Position numbers and translations under genes: made by a program
Notes under the pieces: generated by a model
Seen by the model: only the letters and a program-made list of their open reading frames with translations
Database searches by the model: none
Told to the model about the DNA's origin: nothing
NCBI RefSeq assembly: GCF_025558485.1
Contig: NZ_CP102930.1
Location: 3,038,001-3,102,000, forward strand
Length of the DNA: 64,000 nucleotides
Direction of reading: 5' to 3'
Source of the DNA: Bdellovibrio bacteriovorus
GTDB lineage: Bacteria; Bdellovibrionota; Bdellovibrionia; Bdellovibrionales; Bdellovibrionaceae
In this document: positions 15,157 to 24,108 of the stretch, piece after piece
How positions within the stretch are numbered: the first letter of the stretch is position 1
Layout of the letters: each line of letters starts with the position of its first letter

Positions 15157-18100
15157 AGTTTTCTCATTCTGAGACCGGATATATTTCATTAGATCTGCAT
15201 TCTGTTGGCGCAGATCCTCATTTTGTTTTTGTAAGACGGTCATCTGCTTTTCCAGAGTGGAAATCCGTTCTTCATGATTTGTGAGCAGTGCTTTGAACTG
15301 ATGGTAAAGCTGCTGCACGGCGCTGGTGATCGGGGCGATCATATTCATATATGAAACGGACTTGATGCCCTTTTGATTTTGATCAACCACGTGCGGATAA
15401 ACCTGTTCCAGTTCCTGCGCGATAAAACCCATTTGCAGGCGGGGATCGGCATAGGGATCTTTCCAGTGGTACGAAGACGGCTTAAGTTGCAGAATTTTTT
15501 CCAGACTGCCTTCCAGCACCTGAATGTCTTTTTTCAAACGAATGTCCGAGGCTCCGTTCACGGTGCCCACCGTTGTCAGATTTCCGGCAGCCGACAGACT
15601 CATCTTTGATGAAACGTTGCCACCATTTTTAGTCAGGAACTCAAGGCTGCCGCCTTCCATTTCATTGGCGATATTCATAAGAATACTGCCCCCTGTGGGA
15701 ACGCCAATGTATCCACTGCGCACGGTGGGCGCCGAGGTGCGGGCAAAGAATTGAATGTAAGTATGATCCCCGGTCCCGGGCTTCAGACTTAAAATCCCCA
15801 TGCCATTGGATCCGGATTCCCCCAGAGTTAATAAGCCCGAGGCATCCAAAGACATCAACATCTGTCCGGAACCCAGATTGCCTTTATAGAAATTCAGGCG
15901 ACGAGTGGCCCCGAATTCATTTACAATATGGAAGTTGTTGGTGACGGTTGCATCACTGCCCATTTGGAATGAAGAATAAGCCGCGTTACCGGTACCGGAA
16001 CTGCCAATATGAACATTTGCCAGAGGGCTTGGGGTGTTAAAACCTGTTGGCCCTGCGAGATAGTTTTTAGCTGTGCCACTTTGTTGATAGATACTGTAGC
16101 GATTGCTCACAGCTCCACCAGTTGTCGGGGCTTGCAGGAACAGATCATACATGCTGGTAATAGTGCCTGATTGTAGATGCGGGACAATGCGAATACCGAA
16201 TGCATCTGTGGTTGCCGGGGTGTTTCCGACGACATAGTTTTCATGCCCATAGACGAACTGACCGGAAGTCAGAGAAGACACCGTTCCTGAGTCCACATTG
16301 CCGATGTAGCGGTTGCGGGTGGCATTGGAATGTAAAGCTTCATTGGTGCTGGTAACAGTCACGCCGGAAGGCACATTTGGCACGACAATGGTGACAAGAG
16401 AGTGCGTGGACAAATTTGAATTCGCCGCGGGACTGAAGCGTTGATAAGCACCTGCTGCCACATAATTACCAGTGGTTTCGGTATGGTTGCGCAACGTTGC
16501 ATTGAGCGCTTCGGTTGTGATGATACTGAAGTTGGCGGGGAATGGAGCCAGGTCCCCAATAACAGCACCGCCTTTGACCTGGAAATTGGTTGCCGGCGCA
16601 TCGGTATTGATACCCACTTTTCCGTCGGCCAGAATAGTCATGCGTGGATTGGCATCTGTTTCAAAAGTCAAAGATTGCGCATCGTTGGTTCCAAGAACTG
16701 CGGCGGCACCAAACGAGTTCCCACCATTGGCGAAGAGACCCGATGAAGAATAGGTCGTGCAGCCCATCACTCCCGAGGCATTGAAGGTCACAAGCTGGCC
16801 AACAGCACAGGTGAACGGGACAATAGTTGCTCCAGTCCCGTCAGAAGCCAATAGTCGATTTCCGGTAATTGAAGTCACACCTGTGCCACCGCTGCTGACC
16901 GGCAGGGTGCCAGTTATATCAGACGCCAGATTGATTGCAGAACCATTGGATGCCGCTGTCAGGCGACCTTGCGCATCGACGGTGATATTCGCACGCGTAT
17001 AAGCACCAGCCGCGACAGTGGTATTTGCCAGTGAAATAGTGCCCGTGGTGTTGATGGGCCCACCACTAAGACCTGTACCTGTGGCGATGTTGGTGACAGT
17101 GCCTCCGGAGTTGGCGTCGTTATCGACAGCGGGAATCCATTTATCACCGTCGTACTTTAAGACCTGACCGGAAGTTAAGCCAGTGGTGTCCACAGCGATG
17201 CCTTTGATTTTATTGACCGTCACGGCACCAATGGTCCCGCTGACATCACCTGCGACAGAAACATTGATGGACTGACAGGTAAATCCACTGACAGTATTCC
17301 AGTACATCGTCTGATGAGGAGAGCAATTTGCATTTGCAATGGCGGCGTTAAACTCCGTATCGCTCATGTAGCTATTCAAAGCGGCACTAAGTCCGCTGAC
17401 GTCACTGGTGCTGATTGCCGCTGAGGTCCATTCGGCACCAGTAAATTTTAAGAAATGATTATTGGTGGGCGGGGTCACAGAAATGGCCACCCCTTGCAGG
17501 GCGGTCACAGTGGGATTGGGATAAGTGCCACCCAGATCACCGGCGGCTCCACCGGAAGGGGTGCGGGGATCGCTAAGGCGTGGATCATTTCCGGAAGCGA
17601 CCGTATCGGCGGTGTTTCCGACATGCAAAGTCAGTTGTGGCGTGGTTGTGCCATTCACAATGGTGAGGTAGTTATTGGCGGAAGTGACATTGGAAACGGT
17701 TCCACCATTGGCGCCGGAAACTCCGACACAGGTCATGGCCGTACCATTCCATTTTAGAAAAGTTCCATCCGCACAAGGTGGCAGATTGTCCAGTAACAGG
17801 AAGTCTTCCGCTTTATTCTGTCCCAGTTTTTCTGATGAAAGGGCGTAGGCGGCGTAGGGAACCGTGCGGATTTCATTGGAAGGAGAAATGACTTTCCAGC
17901 CAGAGCCATCATGGAATTGCACTTTCAATAGACGGGTGTCACCGGCCTGAGCCGGATACGTGGAATTGCCATAGCAGTTGTGTGTTTTACTGTTGCTAAA
18001 GGCATCCAGCAAAGTGAACAGTGGATCGGTTGGGAAAAGTTTTGTTCCGGAGCCAATAGGTACGTCAAAAACTCCGGATGAATTCAGCATGTTGATGCCA

Positions 18101-18297
18101 TCTTTTTGTTCGCGATAAATAACACAACCACCAGTGGGGCTGGTGATTTCAAATAAGAAGCTGACACTGCTATTTTCCAAAGGCTGGCCATTGGATTTAA
18201 TAATCCGTCCCTGATAGGTCAGGGAATTTGGAGAAGCCTGTGCAATAAAAGCACAAAGCCATGAGAGTAATACAAAAAGACACGTTCCGTTTCTCAT
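15130..18297 (-). CDS. Giant fibre-like surface protein with C-terminal S74 (endosialidase-type) chaperone
   Basis: 1055 residues. Signal peptide (about 21 residues, cleavage after AQA). The N-terminal domain (PNSLTYQGRIIKSNGQPLE onward, to about residue 150) is shared with the neighbouring paralogue. A long Gly/Thr/Ser/Asn-rich stretch follows, with repeats such as GGTVTNIATGTGLSGGPINT, typical of trimeric beta-rich phage tail fibres. The last 139 residues are an S74 intramolecular chaperone beginning at Ser917-Asp918 (SDIRLKKDI), the usual self-cleavage dyad, and ending in a coiled coil. Proteins of this architecture are described at the Bdellovibrio prey interface; the ligand here is unknown. 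It has a sigma28-like -10 seven bases before the ATG and no ribosome binding site. Confidence 0.88.
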   Translation of the reverse strand: MRNGTCLFVLLSWLCAFIAQASPNSLTYQGRIIKSNGQPLENSSVSFLFEITSPTGGCVIYREQKDGINMLNSSGVFDVPIGSGTKLFPTDPLFTLLDAFSNSKTHNCYGNSTYPAQAGDTRLLKVQFHDGSGWKVISPSNEIRTVPYAAYALSSEKLGQNKAEDFLLLDNLPPCADGTFLKWNGTAMTCVGVSGANGGTVSNVTSANNYLTIVNGTTTPQLTLHVGNTADTVASGNDPRLSDPRTPSGGAAGDLGGTYPNPTVTALQGVAISVTPPTNNHFLKFTGAEWTSAAISTSDVSGLSAALNSYMSDTEFNAAIANANCSPHQTMYWNTVSGFTCQSINVSVAGDVSGTIGAVTVNKIKGIAVDTTGLTSGQVLKYDGDKWIPAVDNDANSGGTVTNIATGTGLSGGPINTTGTISLANTTVAAGAYTRANITVDAQGRLTAASNGSAINLASDITGTLPVSSGGTGVTSITGNRLLASDGTGATIVPFTCAVGQLVTFNASGVMGCTTYSSSGLFANGGNSFGAAAVLGTNDAQSLTFETDANPRMTILADGKVGINTDAPATNFQVKGGAVIGDLAPFPANFSIITTEALNATLRNHTETTGNYVAAGAYQRFSPAANSNLSTHSLVTIVVPNVPSGVTVTSTNEALHSNATRNRYIGNVDSGTVSSLTSGQFVYGHENYVVGNTPATTDAFGIRIVPHLQSGTITSMYDLFLQAPTTGGAVSNRYSIYQQSGTAKNYLAGPTGFNTPSPLANVHIGSSGTGNAAYSSFQMGSDATVTNNFHIVNEFGATRRLNFYKGNLGSGQMLMSLDASGLLTLGESGSNGMGILSLKPGTGDHTYIQFFARTSAPTVRSGYIGVPTGGSILMNIANEMEGGSLEFLTKNGGNVSSKMSLSAAGNLTTVGTVNGASDIRLKKDIQVLEGSLEKILQLKPSSYHWKDPYADPRLQMGFIAQELEQVYPHVVDQNQKGIKSVSYMNMIAPITSAVQQLYHQFKALLTNHEERISTLEKQMTVLQKQNEDLRQQNADLMKYIRSQNEKTQRTPASSR

Positions 18298-18304
18298 GTG
18301 TTAC

Positions 18305-18312
18305 TTATCGGT
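18305..18312 (-). promoter_or_regulatory. Sigma28-like -10 element of first fibre gene (leaderless)
   Basis: ACCGATAA on the minus strand (seven of eight against GCCGATAA), exactly seven bases upstream of the ATG at 18297. The -35 is poor, so this call depends on the -10 and on the parallel at the second fibre gene. Confidence 0.5.
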
Positions 18313-18337
18313 TGTTTGGGGAATTAAATAGAGCTAA

Positions 18338-18362
18338 ATCCCCGAAATCCTACGGGGATTTA
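18338..18362 (-). terminator. Intrinsic terminator after second fibre gene
   Basis: AAATCCCC and GGGGATTT form an 8-bp stem with a nine-base loop, just downstream of the stop at 18370 on the minus strand. The T-run is short. Confidence 0.6.
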
Positions 18363-18369
18363 ATGAATT

Positions 18370-21300
18370 TTACTTCTTTTTCTGACAGACTTTGGCTTTG
18401 GGATTCACTTCGCAAACTGCTTCGCGCAGTTCCTGATTTTCCTGCTTCAAAGAGGCGATTTCTCGTTTTTGCGCAGCGACTTCCGCTGTTACACCTGCAA
18501 TGGATTTATAAAGCTCTTTAAAGGCTTCAATCATGGGACCAATCAGTTTGGTGTAGGCCACGGCACGGAAACCCTTCTCATCTTTATCGACGGCTTCAGG
18601 GAAGACCTTTTCAACATCCTGAGCGATCACACCCATGTCTTTTCTTTCTGTGAATTTAAGATCGGGACGAACCTCATGACGCCAGTCGAAGGTGACCCCG
18701 CGCAAAGAAAGAATTTTTTGCAGGGATTCAGGAATGACTTCGATATGAGTCTTCAAGCGTTCATCCGACAAGTTTTCCCAGGCATTCGTACCGCCGGAAG
18801 TTCCATTCACATAGAAGGTGCGCGCAGCAGAAGCTGTGTTGATACCGACTTGTCCAGACGGGTTGATCGAAATACGATGCACATTTTTTTGCATGATATA
18901 CAGATTACAGGTGGAGGAACTGGAGGCATCGCAGATGTGCATATAGGCATCACCACGTCCACTGCCTCCGGTAGAGTTCCCCAATCTGAAGGCTTCGCCT
19001 GCCACGCCGTTATCGATGGAAAGGGGAGCGCTGGAATACAGATAACCTGTGGAGGCGATTTCCAAACGAGATGTTGGGTTGGACAAGCCAATACCGATGT
19101 AACCATTGGAGTGAATACGCATGCGCTCTGCAAAGCTATTGCTTGCCAGAGTGTTGAAAGTCATCACTGATGACTTGGTAGTCGCAAAATCACTGGCAGC
19201 ATAAGCGTGAATTTTCGCGCTATCTGCAAAAGTGCTTCCGTCATGCCCCCGGAAGGACAGGAAGCCCAAGCTGTCATTTGTTTGTACGGCCGCCGCGGCA
19301 CCTGCGTTGTCGCGGGCACGGGTCACAATTACAGCCCCTTCACCGGTGGAGCTGGTTTGCGATTGAATGTACAGATCGTCATTTCCGCCGCCATTTCCCT
19401 TCATGTGGAATCCGCGTTCGGGGCCGGTCAGCAGAGTGCTGCCGATGGCAATTCCACCGGGCACCACCAGTTTCAGGTCCTGCGTGGATCGCCAGTCTCC
19501 TTGGGTGTTGGCATTGCCGATCATAACCGTGCTGTTTGCCGGATTAGCGGCAGGACCAAGTCCCCAGTAGCCAGTGCTGTTCCAGTTTCCGACGAATTGG
19601 GCCTGACCTAAAGTGTTGTGATAAGAGCCGACGAAGACCGCGTTGTAGTTGGCAGTGGCATTCCATTCGCCGACTTGCAGACGGGCGCCGGGGCTTTCGG
19701 CATCAATGCCGACCTTACCGTCATTCGTGATGCGCATTTTTTCGAGGTTGTTTGTATCAAAAATAATATGCGCATCCGCGCCATTGGACAGATAAAGATC
19801 TGAGGTCGCAGTATTGGCGTAACCGAATGTACCCATCCAAGTGCCGTTTCTAAGGAAGTCCATTTCAACCTTCCCCGCTGCCGGAGAATTCAGTACCAGG
19901 GCAGACTTGGTGGTCGCAGGAGCCATGACTGCCAGTGCGGCGGTATTGTCCGGAGCCTGACCAATCCCCACGTATCCGTCTTTATGAATTGTCATGCGGG
20001 TGGTGGCGGTGGTTTCAAAACCTAAAGAGTAGGCATCGTTCGTACCCAGTGTGGCATTGGCGGACAACGAATTTCCACCATTGGCAAAGAATCCTGCCGA
20101 AGCAAAATTCGTACAACCCATCACACCCGAGGCATTAAATGTGATCATCTGCGTGGCACCGCACGTGAATGGAATCACCGCAGAACCTGTTGTGTTCGAC
20201 ACCAGCAGGCGATCCCCAACTATGGAGGTCACACCGGTGCCCCCTTTACTGACAGGAACAGTGGCGGTGAAGTTGGCAGGGTCGGCACCCAGTGTGGCCC
20301 ATTTCACACCCGCGGTCACTGCGCTGTCGGCGGTCAGAACCTGTCCGTTGCCCCCTGCGGGCAGACGGATGTTGTTAGTCGCATCACGAACCAGAATGTC
20401 CCCTTTTGCTGTCAGAGGGGAAAGAGCATTGATCGCTCCCAGTGCAGTCGTTGCACCGGTGCCTCCGTTTGCAATTGGCAGGGTGCCTGTAATATCCGAA
20501 GCCAGGTTGATGGCAGCGCCACTGGCAGCGGAGGTCAAGCGGCCTTGCGCATCCACGGTGATGGTGGCGCGAGTGTAAGTTCCGGGGGTCACAGCAGTGT
20601 TGGCCAGAGCAATGGTTCCTGTTGTGTTGATCGTGCCACCAGTCAGACCTGTGCCTGTGGTGATACTTGTGACAGTCCCGCCAGAGGAAGTGTCAGTATC
20701 GTTGGCACATTCCCAACGGTTGTTCGCGCCAATCCATTTTAGAACTTGCCCGTCACCGCAGGCGGAATTGTTAGGACGATAAGTCAGATACTTTCCAGCG
20801 GCACTGGCAATGTCGCTGGCATCCAAAGTGATTGCACCCGTGCGCCCTGCAACACTTGTTACCGGGAAAGCAATGGCCGCGTTCCCTGCAGCAGTCAGAC
20901 GACCTTGGGCATCCACTGTGAAGGTCGCAACTTGAGTTGTTGATCCGTAAGAATTTGGAGTCACGGCCGTGTTGGCCAGCGAGATGGTTCCGGTGGTGTT
21001 GATCGGACCTCCACTTAAACCGGTGCCCGTGGCGATGTTAGTGACAGTCCCGCCAGAATTGGCATCTTCGTCCGCAGCCGGAGCCCATTTGTTACCGTCA
21101 TATTTCAGCACCTGCCCTGTGCTCAGACCGGTTGTATCGACAGGAACACCTTTGATTTTATTCAAAGAAGTGGCGCCAATCGTGCCACCGATATCACCTG
21201 CGACAGAAACATTGATGGACTGACAGGTAAAGCCACCTACAGCATTCCAGTACATTGTCTGGTGAGCAGCACAGCCCGCATTGGCTACGGCCGTGCTAAA

Positions 21301-22245
21301 CTCCGCATCAGTCATGTAGGTGTTCAAAGTGGCAGACAGTCCACTGACATCACTTTGGCTGATGGCAGAGGCGGTCCACTCTGTACCGACATATTTCAGG
21401 AATTGATTTCCCGTGGGAGGTGTGGCGGAAACGGCCACGCCTTGAATTTTTTCAACAGTGGGGGAAGGGTAGTTGCCGGATAAATCTCCACTGGCACCGC
21501 CTGTCGGAGCCCGCGCATCCGTGAAGCGTGGATCATTCCCCGCCGCGACGGTACCAGCCGTTTGACCTACATTGAGGGTTAAAACAGGAGTGGTGGCGCC
21601 ATCAGTGACGGTCAGGGCGGGATTGGCAGAGCTGACATTGGTGACAGTGCCGCCATTGGCCCCTGAAATCCCGGCGCAGGAAAGTGTGCTGCCCGTGCGG
21701 GTCAGGAACGTGTTGGCTGGGCAAACTGGGAAATCAGTTTTCAGGAAGAAATCATCAATGACATTAGCACCCAGCATTTCTGCGGATTTAGCATAAGCTG
21801 CGTAAGGCACAGTGCGAATTTCATTCGCTGGAGAAATTACTTTCCATCCGGAACCATCATGGAACTGAACTTTCAGAAAACGAATGTCGCCAGAGACGGC
21901 TTGATACTTGGAGCCCCCGGCACAGTTGTGTTCCAGAGTGTTGTTGAAGGCGTCCAGCAAGGTAAACAGCGGGTCTGTCGGGAACATTTTTGTTCCGGAA
22001 CCGATAGGGACATCAAAGACCCCGCCGGAGTTTTGCAGATTCACACCATTTTTCTGTTCACGATAGATGACACAGGTCCCGTTGGGGCTGGTGATTTCAA
22101 AAAGGAAGCTGACGTTGCTGTATTCAAGGCCTTTGCCGTCACTGTTGACGATGCGCCCTTGATAAGTCAGAGAATTTGGAGCCGCGATGGCGACTCCAGT
22201 CCATAGGAGTACGAGAATTTTAAGCAGGTACGTTCCGACTCTCAT
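18370..22245 (-). CDS. Giant fibre-like surface protein with C-terminal S74 chaperone, tandem paralogue
   Basis: 1291 residues with the same plan as the 1055-residue neighbour. A signal peptide is followed by the shared N-domain (PNSLTYQGRIVNSDGKGLE), and then an even longer fibre body with at least three GGTVT-N/S-I-type modules. The S74 chaperone starts at Ser1160-Asp1161 (SDERLKTHIEVIP), and a coiled coil forms the tail. The N-domain and the first fibre modules are very similar to the neighbour at DNA level. The central and distal body differ, with motifs such as SLGFLSFRGHDGSTFADSAK. Likely trimeric, surface exposed, and matured by cutting off its chaperone. A sigma28-like promoter lies seven bases before the ATG. 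Confidence 0.88.
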   Translation of the reverse strand: MRVGTYLLKILVLLWTGVAIAAPNSLTYQGRIVNSDGKGLEYSNVSFLFEITSPNGTCVIYREQKNGVNLQNSGGVFDVPIGSGTKMFPTDPLFTLLDAFNNTLEHNCAGGSKYQAVSGDIRFLKVQFHDGSGWKVISPANEIRTVPYAAYAKSAEMLGANVIDDFFLKTDFPVCPANTFLTRTGSTLSCAGISGANGGTVTNVSSANPALTVTDGATTPVLTLNVGQTAGTVAAGNDPRFTDARAPTGGASGDLSGNYPSPTVEKIQGVAVSATPPTGNQFLKYVGTEWTASAISQSDVSGLSATLNTYMTDAEFSTAVANAGCAAHQTMYWNAVGGFTCQSINVSVAGDIGGTIGATSLNKIKGVPVDTTGLSTGQVLKYDGNKWAPAADEDANSGGTVTNIATGTGLSGGPINTTGTISLANTAVTPNSYGSTTQVATFTVDAQGRLTAAGNAAIAFPVTSVAGRTGAITLDASDIASAAGKYLTYRPNNSACGDGQVLKWIGANNRWECANDTDTSSGGTVTSITTGTGLTGGTINTTGTIALANTAVTPGTYTRATITVDAQGRLTSAASGAAINLASDITGTLPIANGGTGATTALGAINALSPLTAKGDILVRDATNNIRLPAGGNGQVLTADSAVTAGVKWATLGADPANFTATVPVSKGGTGVTSIVGDRLLVSNTTGSAVIPFTCGATQMITFNASGVMGCTNFASAGFFANGGNSLSANATLGTNDAYSLGFETTATTRMTIHKDGYVGIGQAPDNTAALAVMAPATTKSALVLNSPAAGKVEMDFLRNGTWMGTFGYANTATSDLYLSNGADAHIIFDTNNLEKMRITNDGKVGIDAESPGARLQVGEWNATANYNAVFVGSYHNTLGQAQFVGNWNSTGYWGLGPAANPANSTVMIGNANTQGDWRSTQDLKLVVPGGIAIGSTLLTGPERGFHMKGNGGGNDDLYIQSQTSSTGEGAVIVTRARDNAGAAAAVQTNDSLGFLSFRGHDGSTFADSAKIHAYAASDFATTKSSVMTFNTLASNSFAERMRIHSNGYIGIGLSNPTSRLEIASTGYLYSSAPLSIDNGVAGEAFRLGNSTGGSGRGDAYMHICDASSSSTCNLYIMQKNVHRISINPSGQVGINTASAARTFYVNGTSGGTNAWENLSDERLKTHIEVIPESLQKILSLRGVTFDWRHEVRPDLKFTERKDMGVIAQDVEKVFPEAVDKDEKGFRAVAYTKLIGPMIEAFKELYKSIAGVTAEVAAQKREIASLKQENQELREAVCEVNPKAKVCQKKK

Positions 22246-22252
22246 GCTTATC

Positions 22253-22279
22253 TTGTCGGATTTTTAACAGAAAACATGA
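22253..22279 (-). promoter_or_regulatory. Sigma28 (FliA)-type promoter of second fibre gene (leaderless)
   Basis: Minus strand TCATGTTT (six of eight for the -35), exactly 11 bases, then TCCGACAA (six of eight for the -10), then seven bases to the ATG at 22245. No ribosome binding site lies between. Confidence 0.55.
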
Positions 22280-22320
22280 GCTTACAAGGTCTAGATTGCG
22301 TATTTAAAACGGTTTGAAAC

Positions 22321-23211
22321 TTAGCTTTGTCTCGTTTTGAGAGAAGTCGTGTTGATGACCAGAGCCGCACCGATCACCAGTGCCCCCAGGATTTGAATGG
22401 GGCTTAGGGATTCTTTAAAGATGACGGCTCCCATGATTGCTGCGGTGATGGGTTCAATCATCATCAGTAAGGCGACTTCGGTGCTTTTTAGTTTTTGCAG
22501 TGCTGCCAGTTCAAAGGTCAGGGGGATGATCGTGCAGACCAAGGCCAGACCTAAAATGCTGGAAGCCTGAATGTTGGAAAGGTTTTGAATCGCTGAAAAG
22601 TGCGGATGATGAAACAACGACAACGCCAGTGCACCGAAGGTAATTACATACAGGGACGAGGAAATCGGCCGAACATTTTTTTGTAGGCGTCCGGAAAGTA
22701 AAACATAGATCGCATAGCTGATGGCGGAAGCCAGCCCGGCACCGATGGCCCAGATGTTTTTAACTTCGATATGTCCCCATAAAAGCAGAACCAAACCACC
22801 GGAGGCTGCGAGCAGACACAAAGCCTCGCGACGGGAAATTTTGTCTTCAGTAAAGAAGTGCGAAAAGATATTCACCCAGAACGGGTAAGTGTAAAGTAGC
22901 AGAGCCGCCAAGGTGACGCTGAGGCCCTGAACGGCCGTGAAGTACAAAGTGGAAAAGAAGGCATAACCAAAGATTCCCAGCAATGCCGCTATTACGGTCT
23001 GGCGCAGATTCAGGCGCACCCAGGAGGGGCGGAACAGCAGCAAGCCGATCCACATCAACACCGCGGCCAGAGTGAAGCGATAGGAAAGCACCTCGCCGAC
23101 TGACAAGCCGGAATCAAAGCCCCATTTTCCGAAGACCCCTAAAAAGCCAAAACCCACGCTCGCCAGGGATATTTCAATAGTTCCGCGAAGACGTGGGTTT
23201 ATATTTTTCAT
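22321..23211 (-). CDS. EamA/DMT-superfamily inner-membrane transporter
   Basis: 296 residues with about ten hydrophobic helices in two repeated EamA halves (about residues 10-140 and 155-285). The second half ends with the usual LMMIEPITAAIMGAVIFKE block. DMT transporters export metabolites or amino acids; the substrate cannot be read here. It begins nine bases after the rluB stop and is probably co-transcribed with it. Confidence 0.9.
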   Translation of the reverse strand: MKNINPRLRGTIEISLASVGFGFLGVFGKWGFDSGLSVGEVLSYRFTLAAVLMWIGLLLFRPSWVRLNLRQTVIAALLGIFGYAFFSTLYFTAVQGLSVTLAALLLYTYPFWVNIFSHFFTEDKISRREALCLLAASGGLVLLLWGHIEVKNIWAIGAGLASAISYAIYVLLSGRLQKNVRPISSSLYVITFGALALSLFHHPHFSAIQNLSNIQASSILGLALVCTIIPLTFELAALQKLKSTEVALLMMIEPITAAIMGAVIFKESLSPIQILGALVIGAALVINTTSLKTRQS

Positions 23212-23220
23212 AAGTAAGGC

Positions 23221-24108
23221 TTATTTAACTCTTTGGCCGTTTTTATATTTGCTTGGTTTTTTGGTAGTCTTCACTTTGGAAGCCGGTTTTGCCGTCTTTT
23301 TGATGGAAGCTGTGCGCCCCTTGTAGGTGCGCTTTGTTTTTACTTCTTCCGGATCGTCAGCAAGGAACACACGTTGAGCAGCGGCTTCATTCAGGTAAGC
23401 CAGCTCACCGGTTTTGATGGCACCCATACGCAGGCGACCGATTGCCACGCGCTGAAGTCTCATCACATCAAAACCGATCTTCGCGAACATCTGGCGGATC
23501 TGACGGTTTTTACCTTCCGTGATCACGATCTTGTACCATTCGTATTTTTCAGATTTGTTCTCGCCGGTTTTTTTGACTTTTTCAATGTGACGGGCAGACA
23601 CGCGGCCGCCCACGATGGAAACACCCTTGCGCAGTTTATCCAGCTGCACGGGTTCCGGTTTGCCGCTAAGTTTTACAAGATATGTTTTGGTTACTTCCGC
23701 TTTCGGATGCATGACCTTGTTGGCGAAATCACCATCATTGGTCAAAAGCAGCATGCCTTCGGAATCCCAGTCCAGACGACCCACTGGGAATACGCGCACG
23801 GGAATATCTGCCAGGTATTCGGCCACGGTCGGACGATCCAAAGGATCTTCCATCGTGGTCAACACGCCTGTGGGTTTGTTCAGAATGGCATAGATTTTCT
23901 GAGTCAGAGGTTTGCGCAAAGGCTTGCCGTCAACCAAAATACGGTCGTTTTGAGGATCTACTTTGACACCCAACTCGTAAACGCGTTTACCGTTTACAGT
24001 CACTTGCCCCTCTTCGATCATGCGGTCTGCATGACGACGGGATGCCAGGCCACTGTCAGCAATTAGTTTATTAAGTCGAACTCTTTCAGCGGAGTTATTT
24101 TCAGACAT
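23221..24108 (-). CDS. rluB: 23S rRNA pseudouridine synthase (RluB-like)
   Basis: 295 residues. An S4 RNA-binding domain (residues 8-55, RLNKLIADSGLASRRHADRM) is followed by the RsuA/RluB catalytic domain with GRLDWDSEGMLLLTNDG, whose Asp is the catalytic residue, and KTYLVKLSG. The C-terminus is a long Lys/Arg-rich tail (about 35 residues). Expected to convert U2605 of 23S rRNA to pseudouridine. RluB, RluE, RluF and RsuA are close relatives; tail and length favour RluB. Its start lies 46 bases inside the preceding gene, implying translational coupling. Confidence 0.88.
   Translation of the reverse strand: MSENNSAERVRLNKLIADSGLASRRHADRMIEEGQVTVNGKRVYELGVKVDPQNDRILVDGKPLRKPLTQKIYAILNKPTGVLTTMEDPLDRPTVAEYLADIPVRVFPVGRLDWDSEGMLLLTNDGDFANKVMHPKAEVTKTYLVKLSGKPEPVQLDKLRKGVSIVGGRVSARHIEKVKKTGENKSEKYEWYKIVITEGKNRQIRQMFAKIGFDVMRLQRVAIGRLRMGAIKTGELAYLNEAAAQRVFLADDPEEVKTKRTYKGRTASIKKTAKPASKVKTTKKPSKYKNGQRVK

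Noticed and set aside
15130-22245. Prophage tail-fibre region
   Set aside because: Fibres have secretion signals and sit among housekeeping and envelope genes; no capsid, terminase, integrase or attachment site is seen.
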